Below are positions 1-8,087 of a stretch of DNA of 64,000 nucleotides, piece by piece. Under the pieces are notes generated by a model. The model did not search any database, was not told the DNA's origin, and saw nothing but the letters and a program-made list of their open reading frames with translations. The stretch's first letter is position 1; the number at the start of each line of letters is the position of its first letter. Origin of the DNA: Deltaproteobacteria bacterium (GTDB taxonomy: Bacteria > Myxococcota > JADLHZ01); the NCBI GenBank assembly GCA_020848545.1, contig JADLHZ010000033.1, forward strand, positions 62,001-126,000. Direction: 5' to 3'. The position numbers and the translations under genes are program-made.

Positions 1-3000
1 GCCGCCGACCGGCTTCACGTCGGTCGTCAGCTTCACCGGCGTCTCGTCGATGAGGCCAGCGTTGTCGACGGCGGCGATCTCCATCGTGACGACGCCGAGC
101 TCGCGCAAGCCGATCTGCAGCTCGTTCAACGGCACGGGCGCGCTCCACTCGCCTTCGCTGCCGGCGCGCGACAAGCGGTAGCTGTAGCGGAGCTCGTCTT
201 GCGGCGTGAAGTTGTCGTTGCCGGTGACGGCGGGGCGCCAGTTGCCGGTGGTCACGCGCTGCGGGGCGCGCACCATCTCGGTCTCGGGCGCAGTGCGGTC
301 GATCGTGAACTGCGTGCTGATGCCGATGGGGTCGACGTTGCCGAACTCGTCGACGGCGCGGACGATCGCGGTGTGGCGGCCTTCTTCGACCGCGGTGAGC
401 TGCAGCGGAGCGTTGTAGCGACGCACGTTCCCGCCGTTCAACTGAACGTCGTAGGCGAGGGCGCCAGGCGCGGTGCGATCATCGAGGCCGCTCACCGCGA
501 GCGTGAACGACTCGGCGGTGACCCACGCCGGCGGGGCTTCGGTGAGGCTCGTCGTCGGCGCGCGGTTGTCGAGCGAGAACGGAAACGACGCGACCGGCGA
601 CAGGTTCGCGGCGAAGTCGGCGGCGCTCACTTCGAAGACATAGTCCCCGGACGGCAGGCCTTCGACGACGACGTGCGGATCCGAGACCGGGGCCGAGTAG
701 TCATCCGAGAGGCCCGTGATGCGATAGGTGTAGGTGAGGCCTTGCGGCGGCGTCAGGTTGTCGGTGCCGAGCAGCGTGAACTCGAGCGTCTGCGCCGTGC
801 TCCGCTCGTCCGGCTTGTCGATGATCTGCACGCGCGGCGGCGTGCCGTCGACGACGAACGCGCGCTGCGCCGGCATCTCTTCGTCGTTGCCGGCGAGGTC
901 CTGCGACTTGACGTGCAGCGTGTAGGCGCCGTCCAAGAGCGCGCAGCCCGTGACGTCGACGGTCGAGAGCGCTTGGAAGCTCGAGAACGCGGTCGTCGCG
1001 CACGCCGGGCCGGTGAGCATCGTCGCGAACTTGATCTGCGCGGGCGCGGTGAAGTTGTCGGCGCCGAGCACGGCAAAGCGCGCGGCCGAGGGCTTCACGT
1101 AGCCGGTGCGTGCGCCGGTGAGGGCGGTCTTCGGCGCGGTGAGATCGACGGTGAAGATGGCTTCGGCGCCGACCGGATCCACGTGCGCGACGCGATCCTT
1201 GGCGACGACCTTGATCGTGTGCGGACCTTCGGCGAGGCCGCTGACGGTCTTCGACGTCGCCGTCGTCGCGGCGCCTTGGACGACGCCGTCGAGCGTCACG
1301 GTGTAGCTCGCGACGCCCGAGCCAGAGTCGAGGCCGGCGTAGACGACGGTCTGCGACGTTTGGTTCGTGAACTGCGGCGGCTGCGCGGTGAACGCCGTCG
1401 TCGGCGGCAGCGTGTCGACGGTGATCTTCACGCTGGCGTTTCTGCCGGCGGCGCTCGTCGGATCAGCGGACAGGTTATTCGCGAAGTCGCGCGCGCGGAC
1501 GTAGAACCAGTTCACGCCTTCCGACAGGTCGGTCATCTTCAAGGCGCGCACGTAGTCGCGATCGGTCCAGCCAGTGAGGCCCAAGCGCGTCTCGAACTGC
1601 ACGTAGTCGAGGTAGTCGGGGAAGTTGTCGGTCGCCGTGTAGTGGACGATCGCTTCGTTCTCGCCGACGAGCACTTCGCGCGTCGCGGCGTTCGGGGCCG
1701 CGCCGCCGACGTCCTGCACCGTGACGACCGGCGCGATGTTGTCGCCGGCCGGCGAGATGTCGAAGCGGACGTAGACCGCGATCGCGTCGTAAACGCGCGC
1801 CTTACGCAGCACCTTCAACGCCGCGCGGCGGTTCGTGCCTGGCACTTGGAAGTCGATGATCGAGCTCGACAGCGGCACGGTGCCGACCTTCGTCTTGTAC
1901 ATCGGCAGGACCACTTCGTTGAGCAGCTGCTCGCGCTCGGCTTGGGTCAGGACGGCCGAGCCCGGCCCGTAGGTCGCGGTCGTCGTGCCGATGCCGAAGT
2001 CCTTCATGCGGAACTGGATCCGGTTGCCTTCGGGGTTCGCGGTGCCGCCGAGCTCGGGCGGCGTGATCTCGATGACCGCCGTCGCGGTGAGCTCGGTGCG
2101 CAGCGTGAGATCGAGCGGCGGCGCCATGCCGTTGCCGGGGACCTTCACGTTGACGACCACGTCTTCGATCAGCATCGACGGATCGCTGACACCGGGTTGC
2201 ATGACCGGATCCGGCAGCGTGGCCGTCGGCCACTTCTCGGTCCACACCTTGATGTGCGCGGTGCCGTTGACCGGCAGGCCCGGGATCAGCGCGCCGAGCA
2301 CTTCCTGCGCGTCCATGTCTTCTTCGAACTGCAGCTTGCCGCCGCGCCAGAACGCGAAGAACGCTTGGTTCATGACCGACACGCCGATGCTCGCCGCGGC
2401 GTCCGCCGTTGCGTCGTAGTCGGCCGGGGTGCCGCTGACCGCGGGCCACGCCGGCTCGAAGCAGGTCGGGCCCGGGCACGTCGGCGCGAGGTCGTGCGCC
2501 GAGAGCGTCGAGTTCACGCGCATGGTCATGCCGTTGTACGACGTCGTCAGTTGGCTCGGTTGGATCGCGTAGTCGAAGCCTTGGATCGTGTCGGAGAAGT
2601 TCAGCTTGTCGCGCAGCGCCGAGGTCATCGCGCCCGGCAGCTCCGCCGACACCATACTGTTCACCTTGTCGAGCACGATGCCGCGGATCCAGTCGTCGAA
2701 CTCGTCGTGCAGCGTGATGAGATCGAGGAACCACGAGATCGGCCCGAGGTCGACGTGAAAGTACGCGAGGTGCCCATCGAACGCGGCGTTCGTCACGGTC
2801 AGCTGATTGCTGATGATGCTCGCGGTGAGCGAGACGCTGCCGTAGAGGCCGGACGCGGAGACTGTGGGCGACGCTTCCGGCTCCCACAGATCGCAGAGGT
2901 TCACGCTCGCGTAGGGATCGATCGAGCCGGAGACGTCGATGTTGAAGGTGCCGCCGATCTCGTTGCCGGGGCGAAAGCCGAAGTCGAGCGTGGTCACGCT

Positions 3001-3414
3001 CGGCGAGAGGTCCATGCGAAAGTCGCCGTTGCGTACGCCAAGGGTGTAACCGAAGTCGCAGAACAAATAGGTGTCCTCGCCATGGGCGAAGACGAACGAC
3101 AGATCGTTCTCTTGGATCACCGGCCCGATGAGGCTCGGCAGCTCGGCGAGCGCCTTCTTCACCGCGCGGTCATAGAGGCGAACGCCGATGCCGTTTTGAA
3201 TCGTGCGTTGAATCAGAAACAGGTTCGAGTTGATGAGGGCCGACTTGTCGATCATCGGCGCGCTCATGCGCAGGCCGGTGTTGTTGAGCGTCTGCGCCGT
3301 CAGGGCGGGGTTCGTCACGTAGGTGACCGAGGCCGCACTTGACTCGCCCGATGCGAGCTGGGAAAGGCCGACGACGACCGCAAGGAAACCCCAACGCTTG
3401 ACGCACTTAGTCAT
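1..3414 (-). CDS. Secreted BPI/TULIP-like protein with six Ig-like repeats (C-terminus beyond window)
   Basis: Reading on the minus strand from an ATG at 3412-3414, which is preceded by a GGAGGG ribosome binding site, the frame stays open for 1138 codons to the window edge, so the C-terminus is missing. Residues 1-30 form a signal peptide (basic start, then GFLAVVVGLSQLA). Residues about 35-550 look like two successive TULIP/BPI-type barrels: the second runs from IGVSVMNQAFFAFWRGG to a final AVYVRFDI strand, an order that recalls the BPI C-terminal domain. From about 551 there are six Ig-like beta repeats of about 95 residues, each closing with a motif like TVDxTxPxT. The protein is probably exported and may bind lipid or a surface; its function is unknown. 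The BPI resemblance is my inference from strand and motif order. Confidence 0.75.
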   Translation of the reverse strand, partial: MTKCVKRWGFLAVVVGLSQLASGESSAASVTYVTNPALTAQTLNNTGLRMSAPMIDKSALINSNLFLIQRTIQNGIGVRLYDRAVKKALAELPSLIGPVIQENDLSFVFAHGEDTYLFCDFGYTLGVRNGDFRMDLSPSVTTLDFGFRPGNEIGGTFNIDVSGSIDPYASVNLCDLWEPEASPTVSASGLYGSVSLTASIISNQLTVTNAAFDGHLAYFHVDLGPISWFLDLITLHDEFDDWIRGIVLDKVNSMVSAELPGAMTSALRDKLNFSDTIQGFDYAIQPSQLTTSYNGMTMRVNSTLSAHDLAPTCPGPTCFEPAWPAVSGTPADYDATADAAASIGVSVMNQAFFAFWRGGKLQFEEDMDAQEVLGALIPGLPVNGTAHIKVWTEKWPTATLPDPVMQPGVSDPSMLIEDVVVNVKVPGNGMAPPLDLTLRTELTATAVIEITPPELGGTANPEGNRIQFRMKDFGIGTTTATYGPGSAVLTQAEREQLLNEVVLPMYKTKVGTVPLSSSIIDFQVPGTNRRAALKVLRKARVYDAIAVYVRFDISPAGDNIAPVVTVQDVGGAAPNAATREVLVGENEAIVHYTATDNFPDYLDYVQFETRLGLTGWTDRDYVRALKMTDLSEGVNWFYVRARDFANNLSADPTSAAGRNASVKITVDTLPPTTAFTAQPPQFTNQTSQTVVYAGLDSGSGVASYTVTLDGVVQGAATTATSKTVSGLAEGPHTIKVVAKDRVAHVDPVGAEAIFTVDLTAPKTALTGARTGYVKPSAARFAVLGADNFTAPAQIKFATMLTGPACATTAFSSFQALSTVDVTGCALLDGAYTLHVKSQDLAGNDEEMPAQRAFVVDGTPPRVQIIDKPDERSTAQTLEFTLLGTDNLTPPQGLTYTYRITGLSDDYSAPVSDPHVVVEGLPSGDYVFEVSAADFAANLSPVASFPFSLDNRAPTTSLTEAPPAWVTAESFTLAVSGLDDRTAPGALAYDVQLNGGNVRRYNAPLQLTAVEEGRHTAIVRAVDEFGNVDPIGISTQFTIDRTAPETEMVRAPQRVTTGNWRPAVTGNDNFTPQDELRYSYRLSRAGSEGEWSAPVPLNELQIGLRELGVVTMEIAAVDNAGLIDETPVKLTTDVKPVGG

Positions 3415-3505
3415 GATAGCCCTCCAGGGCACACACAGCGCACAGAACACCCAAGTGGATTATCGAGAAGGTAGGCGACTGGGTTTCTGCCTTTTGCCAA
3501 AGGTC

Positions 3506-3928
3506 GTGCGCCAACTGGCTGCTACGACCCTGATCGGGCTCGTGTTTTTGGCGATTGGCTGTGGTCAGAAAAAGGACAAAGGCGGCCCGTCGATCACGAA
3601 ATTCAAGTTCGAGCAGCAGTTCCCGGCCGATCCTTACACGGCCGTCTTCAGCTTCGCGTTTCAGGCGGGCGACGTGGGCGTGGGCCTGGGCTTCGCCGAG
3701 TTCTACGTTGGCTCGGGCGACAAGCCGGTGAAGCTGAAGCTCGGCGACCTGCTCGCAGCGAGCGGCCTGCCGCGAACGGCGAAGAGCGGTGAGCTCGGCG
3801 CCGCCCTGCGCTTTGCGAGCAAAGACATTAAGGACGGCGCCCAAGTCGACATGGCGCTCGTGCTGGTCGACGATGACGAGAAGCGCAGCAATCGGGCGCA
3901 CGTGCGCTTGGAGTTCGACCTGCCATGA
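3506..3928 (+). CDS. Small lipoprotein of unknown function
   Basis: A GTG start at 3506 gives a 140-residue protein beginning MRQLAATTLIGLVFLAIGC, a typical lipoprotein signal with lipobox LAIGC; a TTG at 3494 in the same frame is an alternative. The mature part after the Cys is Lys-rich and then predicted mostly beta (KFKFEQQFPADPYTAVFSFAFQ). No family is recognised. It is transcribed away from the large secreted protein on the other strand and its stop overlaps the ATG of the next gene (ATGA), so it heads a three-gene operon ending in a methyltransferase. Confidence 0.72.
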   Translation: MRQLAATTLIGLVFLAIGCGQKKDKGGPSITKFKFEQQFPADPYTAVFSFAFQAGDVGVGLGFAEFYVGSGDKPVKLKLGDLLAASGLPRTAKSGELGAALRFASKDIKDGAQVDMALVLVDDDEKRSNRAHVRLEFDLP

Positions 3929-4371
3929 ACAACGCCGACGACGCCGATGACGACGCGCCGGAAGAGGCGCCGCCGGAGGACACGCGCCGCGGCGAGAAGG
4001 ATCGCATCCGCGACCGCGTGCCCGAAGCCCTGAAGAAAGTGCTCGCTGCCGGCGTCGGCGCTGTCTTCCTCACCGAAGAGGGCATCCGCAACATGGTCAG
4101 CGAGATGAAGCTGCCCAAAGAGGCGCTCTCGTACTTGTTGGCGCAGACCGACAGGACGCGGCGCGACATCTTCGAAGCCGTCAGCAAAGAGGTGAAGAAG
4201 TACCTGCGCAGCAAAGAGCTCGAGAAGCTCCTGTCGCAGATGCTCGAGCACTTCACGATCGAGGTGAAGGCCGAGATCAAGTTCAAGACGAAGGACAAAG
4301 GCGGCGCCAAGGTGCAGCTCACCGACGTCACCGTGCACCGAGACAAAGACGACAAGCCCGAGGGCGATTGA
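3925..4371 (+). CDS. Conserved-looking helical cytoplasmic protein of unknown function
   Basis: 148 residues. The first 25 residues are acidic and disordered (NNADDADDDAPEEAPPED). The middle is a helical segment with a short hydrophobic patch (LKKVLAAGVGAVFLTEEGIRN), and the C-terminal part is beta-prone and Lys-rich, ending in KDDKPEGD. There is no signal peptide and no recognised family. The start overlaps the preceding lipoprotein stop by four bases and the stop overlaps the following methyltransferase region, so all three are probably translationally coupled. The LTEEGIRNMVSEMKLPKEA stretch recalls membrane- or envelope-associated helical proteins, but that is weak. Confidence 0.65.
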   Translation: MNNADDADDDAPEEAPPEDTRRGEKDRIRDRVPEALKKVLAAGVGAVFLTEEGIRNMVSEMKLPKEALSYLLAQTDRTRRDIFEAVSKEVKKYLRSKELEKLLSQMLEHFTIEVKAEIKFKTKDKGGAKVQLTDVTVHRDKDDKPEGD

Positions 4372-4373
4372 GG

Positions 4374-5171
4374 GTGGCCGCGCGCGGCGCTCGACGATCG
4401 CCGGCGCCCGTCGACGCTGCCCCGGCGAGCTACGACTATTCGCAGCTCCCGGAGGGCTTCTACCAAGACGTCATCGAGCGCGGCCATCCGGTGCGGCGCG
4501 CGTGGCACCTGCAAAAGTTCGAGCGTGTCATCGAATGTCTGCCGCCGCGCCCCGGCCAATCGATCTTGGACATCGGCTGCTTCGCCGGCACCTTCCTCGG
4601 CCGCTTGGACGGCGCGCACTTCAGCCGCCAGGTGGGCGTCGACATCGTCGAGAAGCAGATCCACTTCGCCAAAGAGCGCTTCGGCACGCGCTTTCGCCGC
4701 TTCGAGCACGTGCCGACGATCGCCGCGCTGGGTCGGCTCGACGAGCGCTTCGACTGCATCACGCTCATCGAGGTCATCGAGCACTTGCGGCCGGATGAGA
4801 TCCACGAAATCTTCGAGCACGTGGCGCGCTTGCTCGTGCCAGGCGGAAAGCTCGTGGTGTCGACGCCGAATTACGCGTCGACCTGGCCGGTGCTCGAGGT
4901 GTTGGTCAACAAGCTGAGCGAGTTCAGCTACGAGGAGCAGCACATCACGAAGTTCACCTACTTCAACGTGATCGAGAAGCTCGCGGCGCTGACGCCGGTC
5001 GTCACGCGCGAGCTCACCGTCGACTTCAAGACGACGACGCACTTCATCGCGCCGTTCTTGGCGCCGCTCGGCCTCGACTTCTCGATGCGGCTCTCGCGCG
5101 CCGTGCCGCATCAGCATTGGGGCAACCCGTTCGGCAACCTCGTGATGTTGCGCTACTCGCGCGTGGCCTGA
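4374..5171 (+). CDS. Class I SAM-dependent methyltransferase
   Basis: 265 residues from a GTG at 4374, chosen because GAGGG at 4360-4364 lies nine bases upstream; a TTG at 4368 in frame is the alternative. Motif I of the Rossmann methyltransferase fold is clear (ILDIGCFAGTFLGRL, about residue 63), followed by the acidic end of beta-2 (VGVDIVEKQI), motif post-II (CITLIEVIEHL) and a typical GGKLVVSTPN segment. This is the UbiG/COQ5-like Methyltransf_11/23 type, usually acting on small molecules or sugars. The C-terminal third lacks a family-specific signature, so the substrate is unknown. It is the last gene of a three-gene operon and is convergent, 10 bases apart, with the APP1-like gene. Confidence 0.85.
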   Translation: MAARGARRSPAPVDAAPASYDYSQLPEGFYQDVIERGHPVRRAWHLQKFERVIECLPPRPGQSILDIGCFAGTFLGRLDGAHFSRQVGVDIVEKQIHFAKERFGTRFRRFEHVPTIAALGRLDERFDCITLIEVIEHLRPDEIHEIFEHVARLLVPGGKLVVSTPNYASTWPVLEVLVNKLSEFSYEEQHITKFTYFNVIEKLAALTPVVTRELTVDFKTTTHFIAPFLAPLGLDFSMRLSRAVPHQHWGNPFGNLVMLRYSRVA

Positions 5172-5181
5172 TGGTGCGGCG

Positions 5182-6468
5182 CTACGGGATCGCTTTTTCA
5201 CGCACGAGCGCCGCGTTGAGCGCCGCGTTCGCGCCGGCGAGCTGCGCCGCCGTCATGCCTTTGATCTTCGGCAGGTCGGCCTTCGCGGCGTCGGCGATGC
5301 GCTTGAGGCCCGCGCGCGAGATGAGCCCCTTTTGGTACGCCGCGATCGCCGCGTCGACGTAGCTGTCGAAGAAGACGATGCCGAGTGCTTCCAGGCGCTT
5401 CCTCTCCGCGGCCGGGAACTTCGGATCGACGTTGTGGATGAACACGGCCTTCGGTGGCGGCTTCTCCGCGAGCATCTTCTCGCCGGCGATGTGATCGCCC
5501 TGGCCGTTGTCGCCGATGAAGACCGAGTTGTACTCCGGGTAGTACTCGCGGTGCGTGTCGTAGTTCGCCACCTTCTTGGCGGCGATCTTGTCGTTGCCGA
5601 CCATCGCGCCGACGCTGCCTTCGAGCACGCTCGCTTCGACGATGCCGTCTTTGTTGAGGCCGGCGAGGGTGTTGTCCTCGAGGATATTGAACAGGCTCGG
5701 GCGCGCCGTGAGGAAGAGCAGATCGCCGGTCGGATCGCCGCCTTGCGGGCCTTGATCGAGCTCTAGGTAGAGCTGCTTCACGCCGGGATACACCGCGCCG
5801 TTAGGGAAGCGCGGGTCCATCCAGCCGCGGCGGAAGGTGTCGTCGATGTCGCTGTAGATCTTCACGGGCGAGCTCGCGGTCGCCTTTGGCGCCTCGGCCT
5901 TCACGTGCGCGAGGATCTGCGCCCGGCGGCCTTTGTCGTCGACGTCGTCGGTCATCAAGTTCTTGAAGTCATGGCTCTCGTTGCCGAGATCGATGAGCCG
6001 CTTCAAGGTCGTGAGCTCGGGTCCTTTGGCGGCGAGGATCAGGTCGGTGATCAGCTGTTCGTCCTCGTCGTCGGTGCCCCACATCTGCATCTCGGTGATC
6101 AGCTTGTTCTTGCGGTAGACGTCGATATCCTTGCCGCGGGCGCCGAGGGCGACGCGGAGGGCATCGCCGTTCTTGTCGCCACCGATGCCGAAGAAGCCGA
6201 AGGTGTTTTCGACGGCTTCGAAGAGCGCGTGCGCGTCGACCGTGTAGAGCATCATGTTCAATTCGTAGGCGCTCGCCGAGCGGACGAAGTTGATGACCTC
6301 GCGCTCTTCGGCTTTGTCGAGGTCGCCTTTCTTGACGAGCGAGACCACGCGTTGAACGCCAGCGCTCAGCGGCGGCGCGGTCGGAGCGGCGGAGGTGACG
6401 CCCGCGGCTGCTTTCGGCAGCAGCTGAAAGGGTCGAAACGCGCTCAAGCCGTGGATCGTCGGTGCCAT
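5182..6468 (-). CDS. APP1-like phosphatidate phosphatase catalytic domain protein (DUF2183 type)
   Basis: 428 residues from ATG 6466-6468; an in-frame ATG at 6493-6495 would add nine residues. The C-terminal two thirds carry KIYSDIDDTFRRGW (about residue 215), the DxDxT catalytic signature of the HAD-like APP1 phosphatase family, then LFLTARPS and VFIGDNGQGDH, the usual later HAD motifs with conserved Thr/Ser and Asp. Family members dephosphorylate phosphatidate in yeast; bacterial members are little studied. The N-terminal 130 residues are helical and resemble EF-hand/annexin-type helical bundles only loosely. No signal peptide is visible, so it should act in the cytoplasm or at the inner membrane. 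It is divergent from the MBL hydrolase gene. Confidence 0.78.
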   Translation of the reverse strand: MAPTIHGLSAFRPFQLLPKAAAGVTSAAPTAPPLSAGVQRVVSLVKKGDLDKAEEREVINFVRSASAYELNMMLYTVDAHALFEAVENTFGFFGIGGDKNGDALRVALGARGKDIDVYRKNKLITEMQMWGTDDEDEQLITDLILAAKGPELTTLKRLIDLGNESHDFKNLMTDDVDDKGRRAQILAHVKAEAPKATASSPVKIYSDIDDTFRRGWMDPRFPNGAVYPGVKQLYLELDQGPQGGDPTGDLLFLTARPSLFNILEDNTLAGLNKDGIVEASVLEGSVGAMVGNDKIAAKKVANYDTHREYYPEYNSVFIGDNGQGDHIAGEKMLAEKPPPKAVFIHNVDPKFPAAERKRLEALGIVFFDSYVDAAIAAYQKGLISRAGLKRIADAAKADLPKIKGMTAAQLAGANAALNAALVREKAIP

Positions 6469-6612
6469 GGCGGCTTTATCGGCGCTCTCGGGCATTTGTC
6501 CGGCGCTTGACAACTCTGCTTGCGATCCTTGTCGCTGGTTCGTTTTGACGCAACGGTTCGAGCAACGGGAGCCGGCATTGCACGCGGACCGTTTGCGTGA
6601 TGAAGAACAGCG

Positions 6613-7395
6613 GTGACCGCTCGACGCGTCTTTCGCATCTTCGCCGGCTTGGTGCTCCTCGTCATCGTCGCCTTCGCGGCGCTCTTTGCCTCGGTGTTCG
6701 TCGGCAACCGCAAGCTCGAAGACGGCGCGGTGCTCAATGGTCACGCGCTCACGGTGAACGACGGCTACGTCGGCATCTTCCTGTTGCCGGCGGGCGAGGG
6801 CACTTACGCGATCATCGACTGCGGCAACGATCGTGAAGGCAAAGCGATCCGGGCGGCGCTGGAGAAGCGCGGGGCCACGGTCGACGCTGTGCGCGCCGTT
6901 TTTCTGACGCACGGCCACCCCGACCACATCGCCGGCTGCGTCGCGTTTGCGAAGGCCGACGTCTACGCGTTCGAGGCCGACGCTCCGCTGGCGGCCGGGA
7001 GCATCGCGGCGAAGAGCCCGATGGGCAAGCTCGCCGGCAAGCAAACGGCGAAGACCGCGACCGTGACGAAGTTTCTCAAAGACGGCGAGACGGTGACCGT
7101 CGGCGACCTGCAAGTGCGTGCGTTCGCGATCCCGGGCCACACCGCCGGCGCGGCTGCGTTGCTCGCCAAAGACGTCCTCTACGTGGGCGACAGCCTGACC
7201 TCGAAGCCCGACGGCGCCATCACCGATCCGCCGTGGATCTTCACCGACGACCTCGCCGAGAACCGCCGATCGATGATCGCGCTCTACGATCGCCTGCAGA
7301 AAGAGAGCGTCCCCGTGAAGACGATCGCCTTCTCGCACACGGGCGCGCTCGAGGGGACGGCCGCGCTCGGTGAGTACGTGCGGCGCGTGAGATAG
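6613..7395 (+). CDS. Membrane-anchored MBL-fold metallo-hydrolase
   Basis: 260 residues from a GTG at 6613. Residues 8-30 form a single hydrophobic helix (FRIFAGLVLLVIVAFAALFA) that would anchor or export the protein. The zinc site of the metallo-beta-lactamase fold is plain: FLTHGHPDHIAG near residue 100 (HxHxDH), GHTAG near 178, and YVGDS for the bridging Asp near 193. The final His ligand is likely in FSHTG near 245. This is the lactonase/glyoxalase II-like type, so a periplasmic hydrolase of unknown substrate is likely. It is convergent with the PilZ gene, 17 bases apart. Confidence 0.82.
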   Translation: MTARRVFRIFAGLVLLVIVAFAALFASVFVGNRKLEDGAVLNGHALTVNDGYVGIFLLPAGEGTYAIIDCGNDREGKAIRAALEKRGATVDAVRAVFLTHGHPDHIAGCVAFAKADVYAFEADAPLAAGSIAAKSPMGKLAGKQTAKTATVTKFLKDGETVTVGDLQVRAFAIPGHTAGAAALLAKDVLYVGDSLTSKPDGAITDPPWIFTDDLAENRRSMIALYDRLQKESVPVKTIAFSHTGALEGTAALGEYVRRVR

Positions 7396-7412
7396 CTGAT
7401 GGCTTCCTCCTA

Positions 7413-8078
7413 CTACTCGTCGTCGCTCGGGCCCAAGCTCTTCAGAAAGATCGCGAGGAGCTCCTGGGTCTCGGCGGTGAGCGGATCGAAGCGCACCCCG
7501 ACGCGATAGAAACCGGCCTTCGCCGAGCGCACGTGCACGACTTTTCCCGGCAGCGTGAGGCGTGGCAGCCGCGGCACTTGCACGTCCACCTTGACCGCTT
7601 CGTCGAGCACGACCGGCACGTCGCACGTGAGCCCCATGCCGCCGCGCGAGACGTCGCGCATGACGGCTTGAAACTGCGCCAAGGTCGTCAGCGTCACCTC
7701 GAGGTGGCGCATGTAGCGCGGGTGCCGCCGCGCGTCGCCGCCGGCGCGGGTGTCGATGTCGCGGATGAAGGTCTGTAGCGCGTGGGCGTCCTTCGGCTCG
7801 ATCGCGGCGAAGCGGATGCCGAGGCAATCGGCGTGCTCGCGCTCCTCGATGCGCAGGACCTCGGCCATGATCGCGATCGGCTTCGGCGACGTCGGGATCT
7901 CGACGGTGAGCGAGATGATCTCGCCGAGCGAGGTCATACGCCGGGGGGCATCGACGCGCGCGCCGCCGCGGGAAATATCGAGCACGACGCCGGCGAACTC
8001 ACCGGTGACCGCGGCCAGGCGGCACGGCAGGATCGACAGAACGCGGACATGCACACGCTGTTCTTCGATGTCGGACAT
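7413..8078 (-). CDS. Tandem PilZ-domain protein
   Basis: 221 residues. It contains two consecutive PilZ modules. The first has RVHVRV near residue 8 and VLDISRGGARV near 32; the second has RRHPRY near 118 and MRDVSRGGMGL near 140. In PilZ domains an RxxxR motif plus D/NxSxxG binds cyclic-di-GMP; both parts are present twice, so both modules may bind ligand. There is no enzymatic or membrane domain, suggesting a small c-di-GMP-responsive adaptor. The gene lies 9 bases downstream of the glycerate kinase gene on the same strand, so the two may be co-transcribed. Confidence 0.85.
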   Translation of the reverse strand: MSDIEEQRVHVRVLSILPCRLAAVTGEFAGVVLDISRGGARVDAPRRMTSLGEIISLTVEIPTSPKPIAIMAEVLRIEEREHADCLGIRFAAIEPKDAHALQTFIRDIDTRAGGDARRHPRYMRHLEVTLTTLAQFQAVMRDVSRGGMGLTCDVPVVLDEAVKVDVQVPRLPRLTLPGKVVHVRSAKAGFYRVGVRFDPLTAETQELLAIFLKSLGPSDDE

Positions 8079-8087
8079 GGCCTTAGT

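Noticed and set aside
199-3342. 1047-codon open frame on the plus strand
   Set aside because: It is an antisense shadow of the minus-strand secreted protein. Its translation is Arg/Ala/Val-rich and lacks domains, while the other strand gives a signal peptide and Ig repeats.
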